Shown: one piece after another, positions 44,186 through 51,929 of the stretch | Numbering within the stretch: the stretch's first letter is position 1 | Layout: every line of letters starts with the position of its first letter | NCBI RefSeq assembly: GCF_030268065.1 | Contig: NZ_BSDD01000002.1 | Coordinates: forward strand, 1 to 64,000 | Reading direction: 5' to 3' | DNA from: Geothrix rubra | GTDB lineage: Bacteria; Acidobacteriota; Holophagae; Holophagales; Holophagaceae | Length of the DNA stretch: 64,000 nucleotides | Translations under genes and position numbers: made by a program | The notes under the pieces: generated by a model | What the model was told of the DNA's origin: nothing | Databases searched by the model: none | The model's input: the letters and a program-made list of their open reading frames with translations, nothing else

Positions 44186-45657
44186 CAGATCCACTTCTCC
44201 AGGCGCGCCGCCACCTCCGCCCGGCCCACGAGCAGGAGGGTGTCGAAGATGCCGGGACTGACGGGCCGGCCGCAGAGGGCCACGCGGAGGGCCTGGGCCA
44301 GGTCCTTGGTCTTGAGGCCGTGGCGCTCGAGGATGGCGTTGAAGCCGGCCTCCAGGCCCTCGTGGGTGTAGTCGGCCAGGGCGCGCACCTCGGCGAGGGC
44401 GGGCCGGACGGCCGGGGTCATGAACTTCTCCACGGCCTTCTCGTCGAAGGCGGCGGGCCGCTCGAAGGCGAAGCGCAGGGCCTCAGCCATCTCCACCAGC
44501 GACTTGCCCTTCTGGGTGGCCTGGATGGCGGCGCGCTTGAAGTCCTCGGGCTTCGCGGCCCAGGCTTCTGGCAGGAAGGGGCGCAGGTGGGGTTCCAGCT
44601 CCTGCCAGGAGGCCCGCTGGATGAGCTTCTGGTTCATCCACTGGAGCTTGTCCATGTCGAAGCGGGCGGCGCTCTTCTGGCAGTCCGCCAGGTCGAAGAG
44701 CTGGATCATCTGGGCGTCCGTGAGCAGCTCCTCCTCGGCGCTCTCCACGGCCCGGCCGTCGATCTTCGGGGTCCAGGAGAGCCTGGCCAGGGCCAGGCGC
44801 ACCGCGGAGGGCAGCAGGCCCATGGCCTGGTACTCGGTGATGCTGGTGGCGCCATGGCGCTTGCTGAGCTTGGCGCCGTCCGCCCCCAGGATCATGGGCA
44901 CGTGGGCGAAGGCCGGCAGGTCGTAGCCGAAGGCCTCGAAAAGGGGGATCTGCTTCGGCGTGTTGTTGAGGTGATCGTCCCCGCGGATGACGTGGGTCAC
45001 CTCCATGTGGGTGTCGTCCACCACCACGCAGAAGTTGTAGGTGGGCACGCCGATCTCGCCCGGGGCCTCGCCGGTGCGGGCGATGATCCAGTCATCCAGG
45101 CTCTCCGCGGGGAAGCGGGTCTCACCCTTGATGAGGTCGGCCACCACGATGTCGCCGTCCACGGGCATGCGGAAACGGATGGCGGCCGGCTGGCTGGCAT
45201 CGTGGTGGGCCTCGGCGCAGCCCCTCCCGGCATCCAGGCCCCGGTTGTACTGGAAGACCTTGCCGGCCTCCTCCACGGCCTTCCGGCGGGCGTCCAGGGC
45301 CTCCTTGGAGCAGCGGCAGCGGTAGGCCAACCCCTTGTCCAGCAGCTCCTGGATCTTCGCCCGGTAGAGGTCCATGCGCTGCATCTGGCGGTAGGGCCCG
45401 TGGGGTCCCTTCCACCGGCTCGGATCGCCCACGACCGGGCCCTCGTCCCAGTCCAGGCCGCACCAGGCCATGCCCTCCTCGATGATCCGGATGTTGTCGT
45501 CCGTGCTGCGGGAGAGGTCGGTATCCTCCACGCGCAGGATGAAGCGGCCTCCGTGCTTGCGGGCGTAGAGCCAGCAGAACAGGGCCGTCCGGACACCCCC
45601 GATGTGGAGCATGCCCGTGGGCGACGGGGCGAAGCGGGTGACAACCTGGCGGGACAT
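44185..45657 (-). CDS. gltX: Glutamyl-tRNA synthetase
   Basis: GluRS charges tRNA-Glu. The 490-residue protein has 'RFAPSPTGMLHIGGVRTALFCWLYARKHGG' (HIGH), 'LRVEDTDLSRS', 'YNFCVVVDDTHMEVTHVIRGDDHL' and 'KLSKRHG' (KMSKS). The Cys-containing 'YRCRCSKEAL' is present as in many bacterial GluRS. The C-terminal anticodon domain is intact. The start at 45657 gives the standard N terminus. Confidence 0.96.
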   Translation of the reverse strand: MSRQVVTRFAPSPTGMLHIGGVRTALFCWLYARKHGGRFILRVEDTDLSRSTDDNIRIIEEGMAWCGLDWDEGPVVGDPSRWKGPHGPYRQMQRMDLYRAKIQELLDKGLAYRCRCSKEALDARRKAVEEAGKVFQYNRGLDAGRGCAEAHHDASQPAAIRFRMPVDGDIVVADLIKGETRFPAESLDDWIIARTGEAPGEIGVPTYNFCVVVDDTHMEVTHVIRGDDHLNNTPKQIPLFEAFGYDLPAFAHVPMILGADGAKLSKRHGATSITEYQAMGLLPSAVRLALARLSWTPKIDGRAVESAEEELLTDAQMIQLFDLADCQKSAARFDMDKLQWMNQKLIQRASWQELEPHLRPFLPEAWAAKPEDFKRAAIQATQKGKSLVEMAEALRFAFERPAAFDEKAVEKFMTPAVRPALAEVRALADYTHEGLEAGFNAILERHGLKTKDLAQALRVALCGRPVSPGIFDTLLLVGRAEVAARLEKWI

Positions 45658-45752
45658 GGGGGCCTCGGAACTCAATCCCTCAGTGTGCCCCAGGAGCAGG
45701 CGGTCGGCAGTCACCAGTTGCAGCCGGCCCGCCACTGCCTACTGCCCACTGC

Positions 45753-46616
45753 CTACTTGATATACAGCTTCAGCTTGATCTCGACGGGGGCCTCGCCGCT
45801 GAAGAGGCTGCGGTCCAGGACCACGGGGACCTCGACCACGCTGCTGTGGGGCATGTGGGTGGGCGGCGGGGTGTGGGCGATCTGGGCGGCGGCCTCCGCA
45901 GGGATCTCCTCGATCTCCTCCAGCAGCTCCCCGGCGGAGAGCTCCTCCACCTCCAGGGGCGCGGTATGGGTGGGGGCGGCCTGGGAGGGCGGGGGCGCCA
46001 GGAAGGCGGGCTCCTCCACCACGCCGCCGCCGTACTTCTCCGCCAGGTGCTTCAGCACCAGCCGGGCCACCCCGGTCAGGGTCTCCTTCACGCCCTCGCC
46101 GCGCATGGCGCAGGCCTCGAAGGTGGGCGCCCGGAAGAGGTTGACCTCCTGGTCCAGGGCCGCCACGGGCAGGGCGTTGGGCGTGTCCCGCTTGTTCCAC
46201 TGGATCACGTGGGGGATCTTCGAGAGCTCGACCCCCTGCTCCTTCAGGTTGGTGATGAGGTTCTGGAAGCTCTCCTTGTTGCTCTCCAGGGCCGGGGCCT
46301 GGGAGTCGGCCACGAACACCACCGCATCTGCCCCGCGCAGCACCAGCTTCCGGGTGGCGTCGTAGAACACCTGGCCGGGCACCGTGTAGAGCTGGATCCG
46401 GGTCTTCATGCCGCGGATGGTGCCGAGTTCGATGGGGAGGAAGTCGAAGAAGAGGGTGCGATCCGTCTGGGTGGCCAGGGACAGCATCTTGCCCCGCCCG
46501 TCCTGGGGCAGGGTGTCGTAGATGTGCTGCAGATTGGTGGTCTTGCCACAGAGGCCGGGGCCGTAATAGACGATCTTGGCCGTCAGCTCCTTTGTGGCTG
46601 CATTGAAGAGCACCAT
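45753..46616 (-). CDS. mglA: MglA-type small GTPase with C-terminal extension
   Basis: MglA is a Ras-like GTPase that sets cell polarity and drives gliding or pilus-based motility with MglB. The first ~195 residues are MglA: G1 'GPGLCGKTT' (19-27), 'QTDRTLFFDFLP' (50-61), G3-like 'TVPGQ' (78-82) and G4 'NKRD' (141-144). The remaining ~90 residues are an extension rich in Pro, Glu and Ala ('EEPAFLAPPPSQAAPTHTAPLEVEELSAGELLEEIEEI'). They end in a short strand region. Canonical MglA stops near 195, so the tail may bind a partner. No mglB is nearby. Confidence 0.9.
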   Translation of the reverse strand: MVLFNAATKELTAKIVYYGPGLCGKTTNLQHIYDTLPQDGRGKMLSLATQTDRTLFFDFLPIELGTIRGMKTRIQLYTVPGQVFYDATRKLVLRGADAVVFVADSQAPALESNKESFQNLITNLKEQGVELSKIPHVIQWNKRDTPNALPVAALDQEVNLFRAPTFEACAMRGEGVKETLTGVARLVLKHLAEKYGGGVVEEPAFLAPPPSQAAPTHTAPLEVEELSAGELLEEIEEIPAEAAAQIAHTPPPTHMPHSSVVEVPVVLDRSLFSGEAPVEIKLKLYIK

Positions 46617-46768
46617 GCCCCCTCCACCCGACCCGGGATTACCCGCAGGTTGGCGGGTCGACAGCACCCCGTCAAGAAAGAAGCGGCCCGGCGAGGGCCG
46701 CCTCTCCTTGCCAAAGGCCCGCCGGGATGCGCTACACTTCCGGCCATCCCCACTCCCTTGAGGTTTCC

Positions 46769-47815
46769 ATGGCCAAGCTGCTGGTGCACGAGAGCGCAGG
46801 CGTCCGAGAGTTCGAGATCGTGGACAACGAAGTCCACATGGGCCGGGAACTGGACAATACCCTGCGCCTGCCCGACCCCAGCATCAGCCGCCACCACTGC
46901 GTGGTCCGCAAGGTGGCCGGCGGCTATGAGATCCAGGACCTCCAGAGCAGCAACGGCGTCCTGGTGAACGGCAACCGGGTCCAGTCCTCCCCCTTGCGGG
47001 ACGGGGACCGCATCACCCTGGGCCAGGTCCAGCTCACCTTCCAGGACCCCCGGGCCGAGAACGCCACCGTCGCCATCAGCCGGGAGGAGGTGCCCGCGGC
47101 CCCCCTCGGCACCGTCCGCATGTCCGCCGCGGAGCTGGCCGCCATCCACGGCGGCGGCGCCTCGGCGCCGGAACCCAAGGTCGAGCTCCAGCAGGAGCCG
47201 ACCCCCCCGGTCGCGACGCCCCCGAAACCCGCCCCGCCCGTCCCGCCGGTCGCCCCACCCCCCGCCACCCCGAAGACCGCCCCCGAATTCGGCCACTTCA
47301 CCAACGCCGGAACCCAGCCCAATCCCGCGCCGGCCTTCCTCCACCCCTACCTGCCCTCCCTGCCCGACGACGCCCAGCCCACGGGCGAGCGCGGCGACTT
47401 CTTCAGCCGCCTGGTGGCCGTCCTCATCGACGCCGCCCCCCTGGTGGCCCTCTGGGTGGTCATCCTCGTCCTCCAGATGCTCCTCGCCTACATCCTCGGT
47501 CCCGCCTCCTGCCTGGTGTCCGCCCTGATCGGGCTGCTCCACCTGGCTGCCGCCATCGGCTACACCTGGGTCTTCATCCCCTGGTGCTGGATTAAGTTCG
47601 GCGCGAGCCCCGGCAAGAAGATGATGAAGCTGCGGGTGGTCCCCGAAGGCAACCCCATGGGCCGGATCGACGTTTCCACCGCCGTCCTCCGGATGGTGGG
47701 CTACCTGGTGAACGGCGTGCTCCTGGGCCTGCCCTACCTGATGATCCTGGGCGGGGAGCGGAAGGGCCTCCAGGACATCATCTCCAAGTCCCTGGTCATC
47801 AAGGTCGACCGCTGA
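46769..47815 (+). CDS. FHA-domain and RDD-domain membrane protein
   Basis: The 348-residue protein begins with an FHA domain (1-95: 'HMGRELDNTLRLPDPSISRHHC' and 'SSNGVLVNGNRV'), which binds phosphothreonine. A long Pro/Ala-rich linker (about 130-195) joins it to an RDD membrane domain of three helices (200-348: 'RLVAVLIDAAPLVALWVVILVLQ', 'WCWIKFGASPGKKMMKLRVV'). It probably recruits phosphorylated proteins to the membrane. GAGGT precedes the start at 46769. The gene diverges from mglA across a 150-base gap. Confidence 0.86.
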   Translation: MAKLLVHESAGVREFEIVDNEVHMGRELDNTLRLPDPSISRHHCVVRKVAGGYEIQDLQSSNGVLVNGNRVQSSPLRDGDRITLGQVQLTFQDPRAENATVAISREEVPAAPLGTVRMSAAELAAIHGGGASAPEPKVELQQEPTPPVATPPKPAPPVPPVAPPPATPKTAPEFGHFTNAGTQPNPAPAFLHPYLPSLPDDAQPTGERGDFFSRLVAVLIDAAPLVALWVVILVLQMLLAYILGPASCLVSALIGLLHLAAAIGYTWVFIPWCWIKFGASPGKKMMKLRVVPEGNPMGRIDVSTAVLRMVGYLVNGVLLGLPYLMILGGERKGLQDIISKSLVIKVDR

Positions 47816-47876
47816 TGGCGGGAGGCATCCCGGAACCGGCGCCCGCGCGAGCGGGCGCCTTCCGTTGGGAGGCGGC

Positions 47877-48404
47877 ATGATCCTCACCGGCCGGCAGATC
47901 CTCGAGGCCCGCGCCCAGGGAAGGCTCCGCATCGAACCCTGGAGCGACGCCCAGCTGAACCCCAACAGCTACAACCTGCGCCTGGGGGAGGACCTGGCGG
48001 TCTACACGGACCGCGAGCTGGACATGGCGAAGCCCAACGGCATCGAGTTCCTGAAGATCCCCTCGGAAGGGCTGCTCCTGGAGCCCGGCCGCCTCTACCT
48101 CGGCCGCACCCAGGAATACACGGAGACCCACGGCATGGTGCCTATGCTGGAGGGCCGCAGCAGCGTGGGGCGCCTGGGGCTCTTCGTGCACGTGACCGCC
48201 GGCTTCGGCGACATCGGCTTCTGCGGCTACTGGACCCTGGAGATCAGCTGCATCCAGCCCGTGCGCGTCTACGCCGGCGTGGCGATCTGCCAGATCTTCT
48301 ACCACACCGTCAGCGGCGAGTACGACAGCTACGAATCCGGCAAGTACCAGCGGAATTCGGGCATCCAGCCCTCGATGCTGTGGAAGGACTTCATCAAAGA
48401 ATAG
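47877..48404 (+). CDS. dcd: dCTP deaminase
   Basis: Dcd deaminates dCTP to dUTP for dTMP synthesis; some forms go on to dUMP. The 175-residue protein has the trimeric dUTPase-like fold with 'LNPNSYNLRLGEDL' (substrate binding), 'EGRSSVGRLGLFVHVTAGFG' with the catalytic Glu, and 'GYWTLEIS'. The C-terminal 'YDSYESGKYQRNSGIQPS' lid is present. GGGAGG precedes the start. Whether it is the mono- or bifunctional type cannot be told. Confidence 0.92.
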   Translation: MILTGRQILEARAQGRLRIEPWSDAQLNPNSYNLRLGEDLAVYTDRELDMAKPNGIEFLKIPSEGLLLEPGRLYLGRTQEYTETHGMVPMLEGRSSVGRLGLFVHVTAGFGDIGFCGYWTLEISCIQPVRVYAGVAICQIFYHTVSGEYDSYESGKYQRNSGIQPSMLWKDFIKE

Positions 48405-48418
48405 TGCCCGGAAGGCAC

Positions 48419-48463
48419 GGTTCACCTAGAATCACCTCAACCCCCCTACCGTTGAGGTGAACC
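48419..48463 (+). promoter_or_regulatory. Overlapping inverted repeats over the ribosome site of the next gene
   Basis: GTTGAGGTGAACC (48451-48463) can pair with GGTTCACCT (48419-48427) or with CACCTCAAC (48433-48441). The two pairings exclude each other. The Shine-Dalgarno GAGGTG (48454-48459) is inside the shared arm, so folding would hide it. Confidence 0.5.
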
Positions 48464-48464
48464 G

Positions 48465-48728
48465 ATGCCCACCCTCCTCCCCCTGCTCGGGATGCTCCAG
48501 CCGCGTCCCGACGACGCCGCCCTTGCGGGCCTCATGGCCTTCGGCTGCGTGTTCTGGCTGATCCTGCTGCTGGCCGCCATCGCCTTCCCGATCTTCTGCT
48601 TCTGGCGGATCTTCACCAAGGCCGGCTACAACGGCGCCATGGCGCTGCTCTGGCTGATTCCCGCGGTGGGCCCCATCGTGGTCATCTCCATCCTGGCCTT
48701 CGGCACCTGGCCCGCCGGCCAGCGCTGA
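48465..48728 (+). CDS. Small two-helix membrane protein
   Basis: The 87-residue protein has two hydrophobic helices (about 20-47 and 55-78) separated by 'RIFTKAGYNGAMALLW'. The motif 'K-A-G-Y-x-G-x-x-A-L-L-x-L-I-P' is common in small bacterial membrane proteins of unknown function. The ribosome site lies in a possible hairpin (48419-48463). A strong terminator follows it. Confidence 0.72.
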   Translation: MPTLLPLLGMLQPRPDDAALAGLMAFGCVFWLILLLAAIAFPIFCFWRIFTKAGYNGAMALLWLIPAVGPIVVISILAFGTWPAGQR

Positions 48729-48742
48729 ACCCGTTCCCGGTC

Positions 48743-48773
48743 GGAAGGTCCCGGCCCCTGGCCGGGACCTTCC
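48743..48773. terminator. Bidirectional terminator before the cyclase gene
   Basis: GGAAGGTCCCGGC (48743-48755) pairs with GCCGGGACCTTCC (48761-48773). It separates convergent genes. Confidence 0.82.
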
Positions 48774-48777
48774 CCGT

Positions 48778-50400
48778 TCACTCGCGCCCGTGCACCGCGG
48801 TGGGTGCGTCCGGCTCCCAGAGCACCTCGAAGGGCCGCACGGGCTGCTCGATGTTCTTGAGGGCGAACGCCTCCATCGGGCGCAGCCTGGCCGGGTCGAG
48901 GAGCTCGGCGGTGCGGGGGCCGACGACGATCTGGCCCGGCTTGGCCACGCCGCTCTCCAGGCGCGAGGCCAGGTTCACGGTGCTGCCCATCACGGTGTAG
49001 TCCATGCGCTTCTCGCAGCCGATGTCGCCCGCGAAGGCCTCGCCGCTGTTGATGCCGATGCGCATCCGCAGCTCGGGGTAGCCGGCGGGCCGCTCGGCGT
49101 TGAGGATCCGCAGGACCTCCTGCATGGCCACGGCCGCCTCCACCGCGTGCCGGGCGTGGTCGGCATCGGGATTCGGGGCGCCGAAGAAGGCCATGATCGC
49201 GTCGCCGATGTACTTGTCGAGGGTGCCCCCCCGGGCGAAGATCTGGTCCGTCAGGGCCTCGAAGGTGCGGTTCAGGATGCCCGCCAGGGTGAGCGGCTCC
49301 ATGCCCTCGCTGATGCGGGTGAAGCCGGAGATGTCGGCGAAGAGCACGCTGATCTCGCAGCGCTGGGCCTGCAGGGCCGGTGCCTCCTTGCTCTGGCTGG
49401 ACTTGAGGATCTGGTCCACCACGGCGGGGCTGTGGTACCGCTCCAGCCGCTGGCGGAACTTGGCCTCCCGCTCGCGCTGGATGCCCACGGCGGCGAAGTT
49501 CGCCATGGCGCTCAGCAGGTGCTCGTCCTCCCGCTTGAAGCCGCCCTTGCTGAGGCTCGTCTCCAGGTAGATCACGCCGAGGGCCTGGTCCTCCACGATG
49601 AGCGGGGCGCAGAGGGCCGAGGTGATGCCGTGGATCTTGATGCTCTCGCCGGCGCTGAACCGGGGGTCCATGCGGGCGTCCGTGGTGAGGATGGCCACCC
49701 GGTCCGTCATGGCCGTGCGGGCGATGGTGCGGCTGATGGGATTGGCCTGGGACCCGGGCTGTTCCTCCCAGACCAGCTCGGGCACCAGCTCCCCGGTCGG
49801 GTCCTTGAGGAGGATGAAGCCCCGCTGGCAGGGGATCTGGGCGGTCACCAGGCCCATCACGGATTCCAACAGTTCGCTCAGGCCCGCGGCCCGGAGCAGC
49901 GTGCCCGCCATGCCCGCCAGGCGCTGGAACAGGGTCGCCGCGTCCGCGGCCGGGTGCTGGCCACTGGCCTGGGCCAGCATCTCGTTCAGGCTGGCGTGGG
50001 GCACCAGGATCGATCCCGAGGCGTCGAAGGCCCGCTCCTCCAGGGAGATCCGGGAAGCGGACCCCCGGGGCGCCTGGGCCGGGTTCGGGCCGGCCGGCGG
50101 GGCCTCCGTCGCGCCGCCCTCCGGCACCCACTTCACGAGGGCCTCGCCCAGCAGCACCGCATCGCCCTGGTGGAGGGCCACGGGTTCCGTCAGGGGCACG
50201 CCGTTGAGCAGGGTTCCGTTCAGGGACTTCAGGTCCTGGACGAAGGGGACGCCGTCCTTGAGGAAGATCCGCGCATGGACCCGGCTCACCGCGTTGGCCT
50301 GGATCCGGATGGTGGCCTGGTCGCCCCGCCCGAGGGTGACCCCCTCCTCCGTGAGGACCACCGGATGGAGGGCACCATCGACCAGCAGGTTGAGTTTCAT
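48778..50400 (-). CDS. FHA-GAF-adenylate/guanylate cyclase
   Basis: The 540-residue protein has an N-terminal FHA domain (1-95: 'TLGRGDQATIRIQANAVSRVHARIF' and 'SLNGTLLNGVPL'). Then come a GAF domain (about 165-330) and a class III nucleotide cyclase domain (355-530). Catalytic residues visible: Asp in 'VLFADISGF' and in 'IGDAIMAFFGAP', Arg in 'NLASRLE'. The substrate-selecting position that is usually Asp is Ser here ('YTVMGSTVN', near residue 470). It would make cAMP or cGMP in response to a ligand and to phosphorylation. Start 50400 is uncertain; 50451 is an alternative. Confidence 0.87.
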   Translation of the reverse strand: MKLNLLVDGALHPVVLTEEGVTLGRGDQATIRIQANAVSRVHARIFLKDGVPFVQDLKSLNGTLLNGVPLTEPVALHQGDAVLLGEALVKWVPEGGATEAPPAGPNPAQAPRGSASRISLEERAFDASGSILVPHASLNEMLAQASGQHPAADAATLFQRLAGMAGTLLRAAGLSELLESVMGLVTAQIPCQRGFILLKDPTGELVPELVWEEQPGSQANPISRTIARTAMTDRVAILTTDARMDPRFSAGESIKIHGITSALCAPLIVEDQALGVIYLETSLSKGGFKREDEHLLSAMANFAAVGIQREREAKFRQRLERYHSPAVVDQILKSSQSKEAPALQAQRCEISVLFADISGFTRISEGMEPLTLAGILNRTFEALTDQIFARGGTLDKYIGDAIMAFFGAPNPDADHARHAVEAAVAMQEVLRILNAERPAGYPELRMRIGINSGEAFAGDIGCEKRMDYTVMGSTVNLASRLESGVAKPGQIVVGPRTAELLDPARLRPMEAFALKNIEQPVRPFEVLWEPDAPTAVHGRE

Positions 50401-50497
50401 GGGCGATCCGAAGGGGAGGTTGAGTCTATCACTGGTGAAGTCATCGGCCATTCGCGGTAATCTATGAGGTTCACCCCGGTCGGGGTCCGGAGCCGCG

Positions 50498-51874
50498 TTG
50501 ACCAAAGTCGGATTCATGTCCCTGGGCTGCCCCAAGAACCTCGTGGATTCCGAGGTCATGCTGGGCCACCTCCGCCTGAAGGGCTACAGCATCACGCCCG
50601 TCCTCGAGGAGGCCCAGGTGCTGGTGGTGAACACCTGCGGCTTCATCGACGCCGCCAAGCAGGAGAGCGTGGAGGCCATCCTCCAGGCCGCCGCCATGAA
50701 GCAGGAGGGGGCCTGCGAGAAGCTGATCGTGGCCGGCTGCCTCGTGGAGCGGTACCGGGACGAGCTCATGGCCGAGATGCCCGAGATCGACGCCTGCCTG
50801 GGCACCCGCGACATCGAGCAGATCGCCGAGGTGATCGGCGCCGGCGCGGCCTTCGAGCTCGACCCCAATCCGGACTACCTGTACACCGAAGCCAGTCCGC
50901 GGATGCTCACCACGCCCAAGGCCAGTGCCTACCTCAAGATCAGCGAGGGCTGCGACCATGCCTGCGCCTTCTGCGTCATCCCGAAGCTGCGGGGCGGCCA
51001 GCGCAGCCGCACCATCGAGAGCGTGGTGGCCGAGGCCCGCAACCTCGTGGCCCAGGGCGTCCTGGAGATCAGCCTCGTGGGCCAGGACACCACGGACTAC
51101 GGCCGGGATTTCGGTGATCCCGACGCCCTGGAGAAGCTGGTGCGCGCCCTGGGCCAGGTGGAGGGACTCCGCTGGTTCCGCATCCACTACGCCTACCCGA
51201 ACCGCCTGACCGACGGCCTGCTGCACGCCATGGCCGAGACGCCCAACTGTGCGAAGTACCTCGACATGCCCCTCCAGCACGCCGATGCCGCCATCCTCAA
51301 GGCCATGGCCCGGGGCGGGAGCCGCGGCCAGTTCCTGAAGCTGGTCGAGAAGGTGCGCCGCATCGTGCCGGGCATCGCCCTCCGCTCGAACTTCATCGTG
51401 GGCTTCCCCGGCGAGGACGAGGCCGCCTTCGAGGAGCTGAAGGCCTTCGTGCAGGAGGCCCGCTTCGACCACGTGGGCGTCTTCACCTACAGCCCGGAGG
51501 AGGGCACCTCCGCCCACGCCCTGGGCGATCCGGTCCCCGGGCGCACCAAGGAGGCCCGCAAGCGGCGCATCCTCGAGCTGCAGCAGAAGATCGCCCGGGA
51601 GAAGAACCAGGAGAAGGTCGGCCAGGTCCTCGAGGTGCTGGTGGAGGGCGCCCACGAGGAGACCGACCTCCTCGTGAAGGGCCGCCACCAGGGCCAGGCC
51701 CCCGACATCGACGGCAATGTCCTCCTCGTGGATGGCGCCCCGCAGGTGAACACCATCCAGAAGGTCCGCATCGTGAAAGCCCACGCCTACGACCTCATCG
51801 GCGAAGTGGAGGAGGGCGGCCTGGAGGCGAGCACCGCCGCCTACGAACGGACCTTCCGGGCGAAAAAGGGCTAA
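50498..51874 (+). CDS. rimO: Ribosomal protein S12 methylthiotransferase
   Basis: RimO is a radical-SAM enzyme that adds a methylthio group to an Asp of ribosomal protein S12. The 458-residue protein has the N-terminal cluster Cys11, Cys47 and Cys81. The radical-SAM motif is CDHACAFC (Cys152, Cys156, Cys159). A C-terminal TRAM domain follows (about 390-458). 'MSLGCPKNLVDSE' at the start is diagnostic for RimO. The start codon is TTG at 50498 with CCGGAG six bases upstream. It diverges from the cyclase gene. Confidence 0.96.
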   Translation: MTKVGFMSLGCPKNLVDSEVMLGHLRLKGYSITPVLEEAQVLVVNTCGFIDAAKQESVEAILQAAAMKQEGACEKLIVAGCLVERYRDELMAEMPEIDACLGTRDIEQIAEVIGAGAAFELDPNPDYLYTEASPRMLTTPKASAYLKISEGCDHACAFCVIPKLRGGQRSRTIESVVAEARNLVAQGVLEISLVGQDTTDYGRDFGDPDALEKLVRALGQVEGLRWFRIHYAYPNRLTDGLLHAMAETPNCAKYLDMPLQHADAAILKAMARGGSRGQFLKLVEKVRRIVPGIALRSNFIVGFPGEDEAAFEELKAFVQEARFDHVGVFTYSPEEGTSAHALGDPVPGRTKEARKRRILELQQKIAREKNQEKVGQVLEVLVEGAHEETDLLVKGRHQGQAPDIDGNVLLVDGAPQVNTIQKVRIVKAHAYDLIGEVEEGGLEASTAAYERTFRAKKG

Positions 51875-51929
51875 ACGGCCCTCCGAAGGTCCTCGTAGGA
51901 CTCCCCGAACCGTTCTCCGGGGATCTTTC

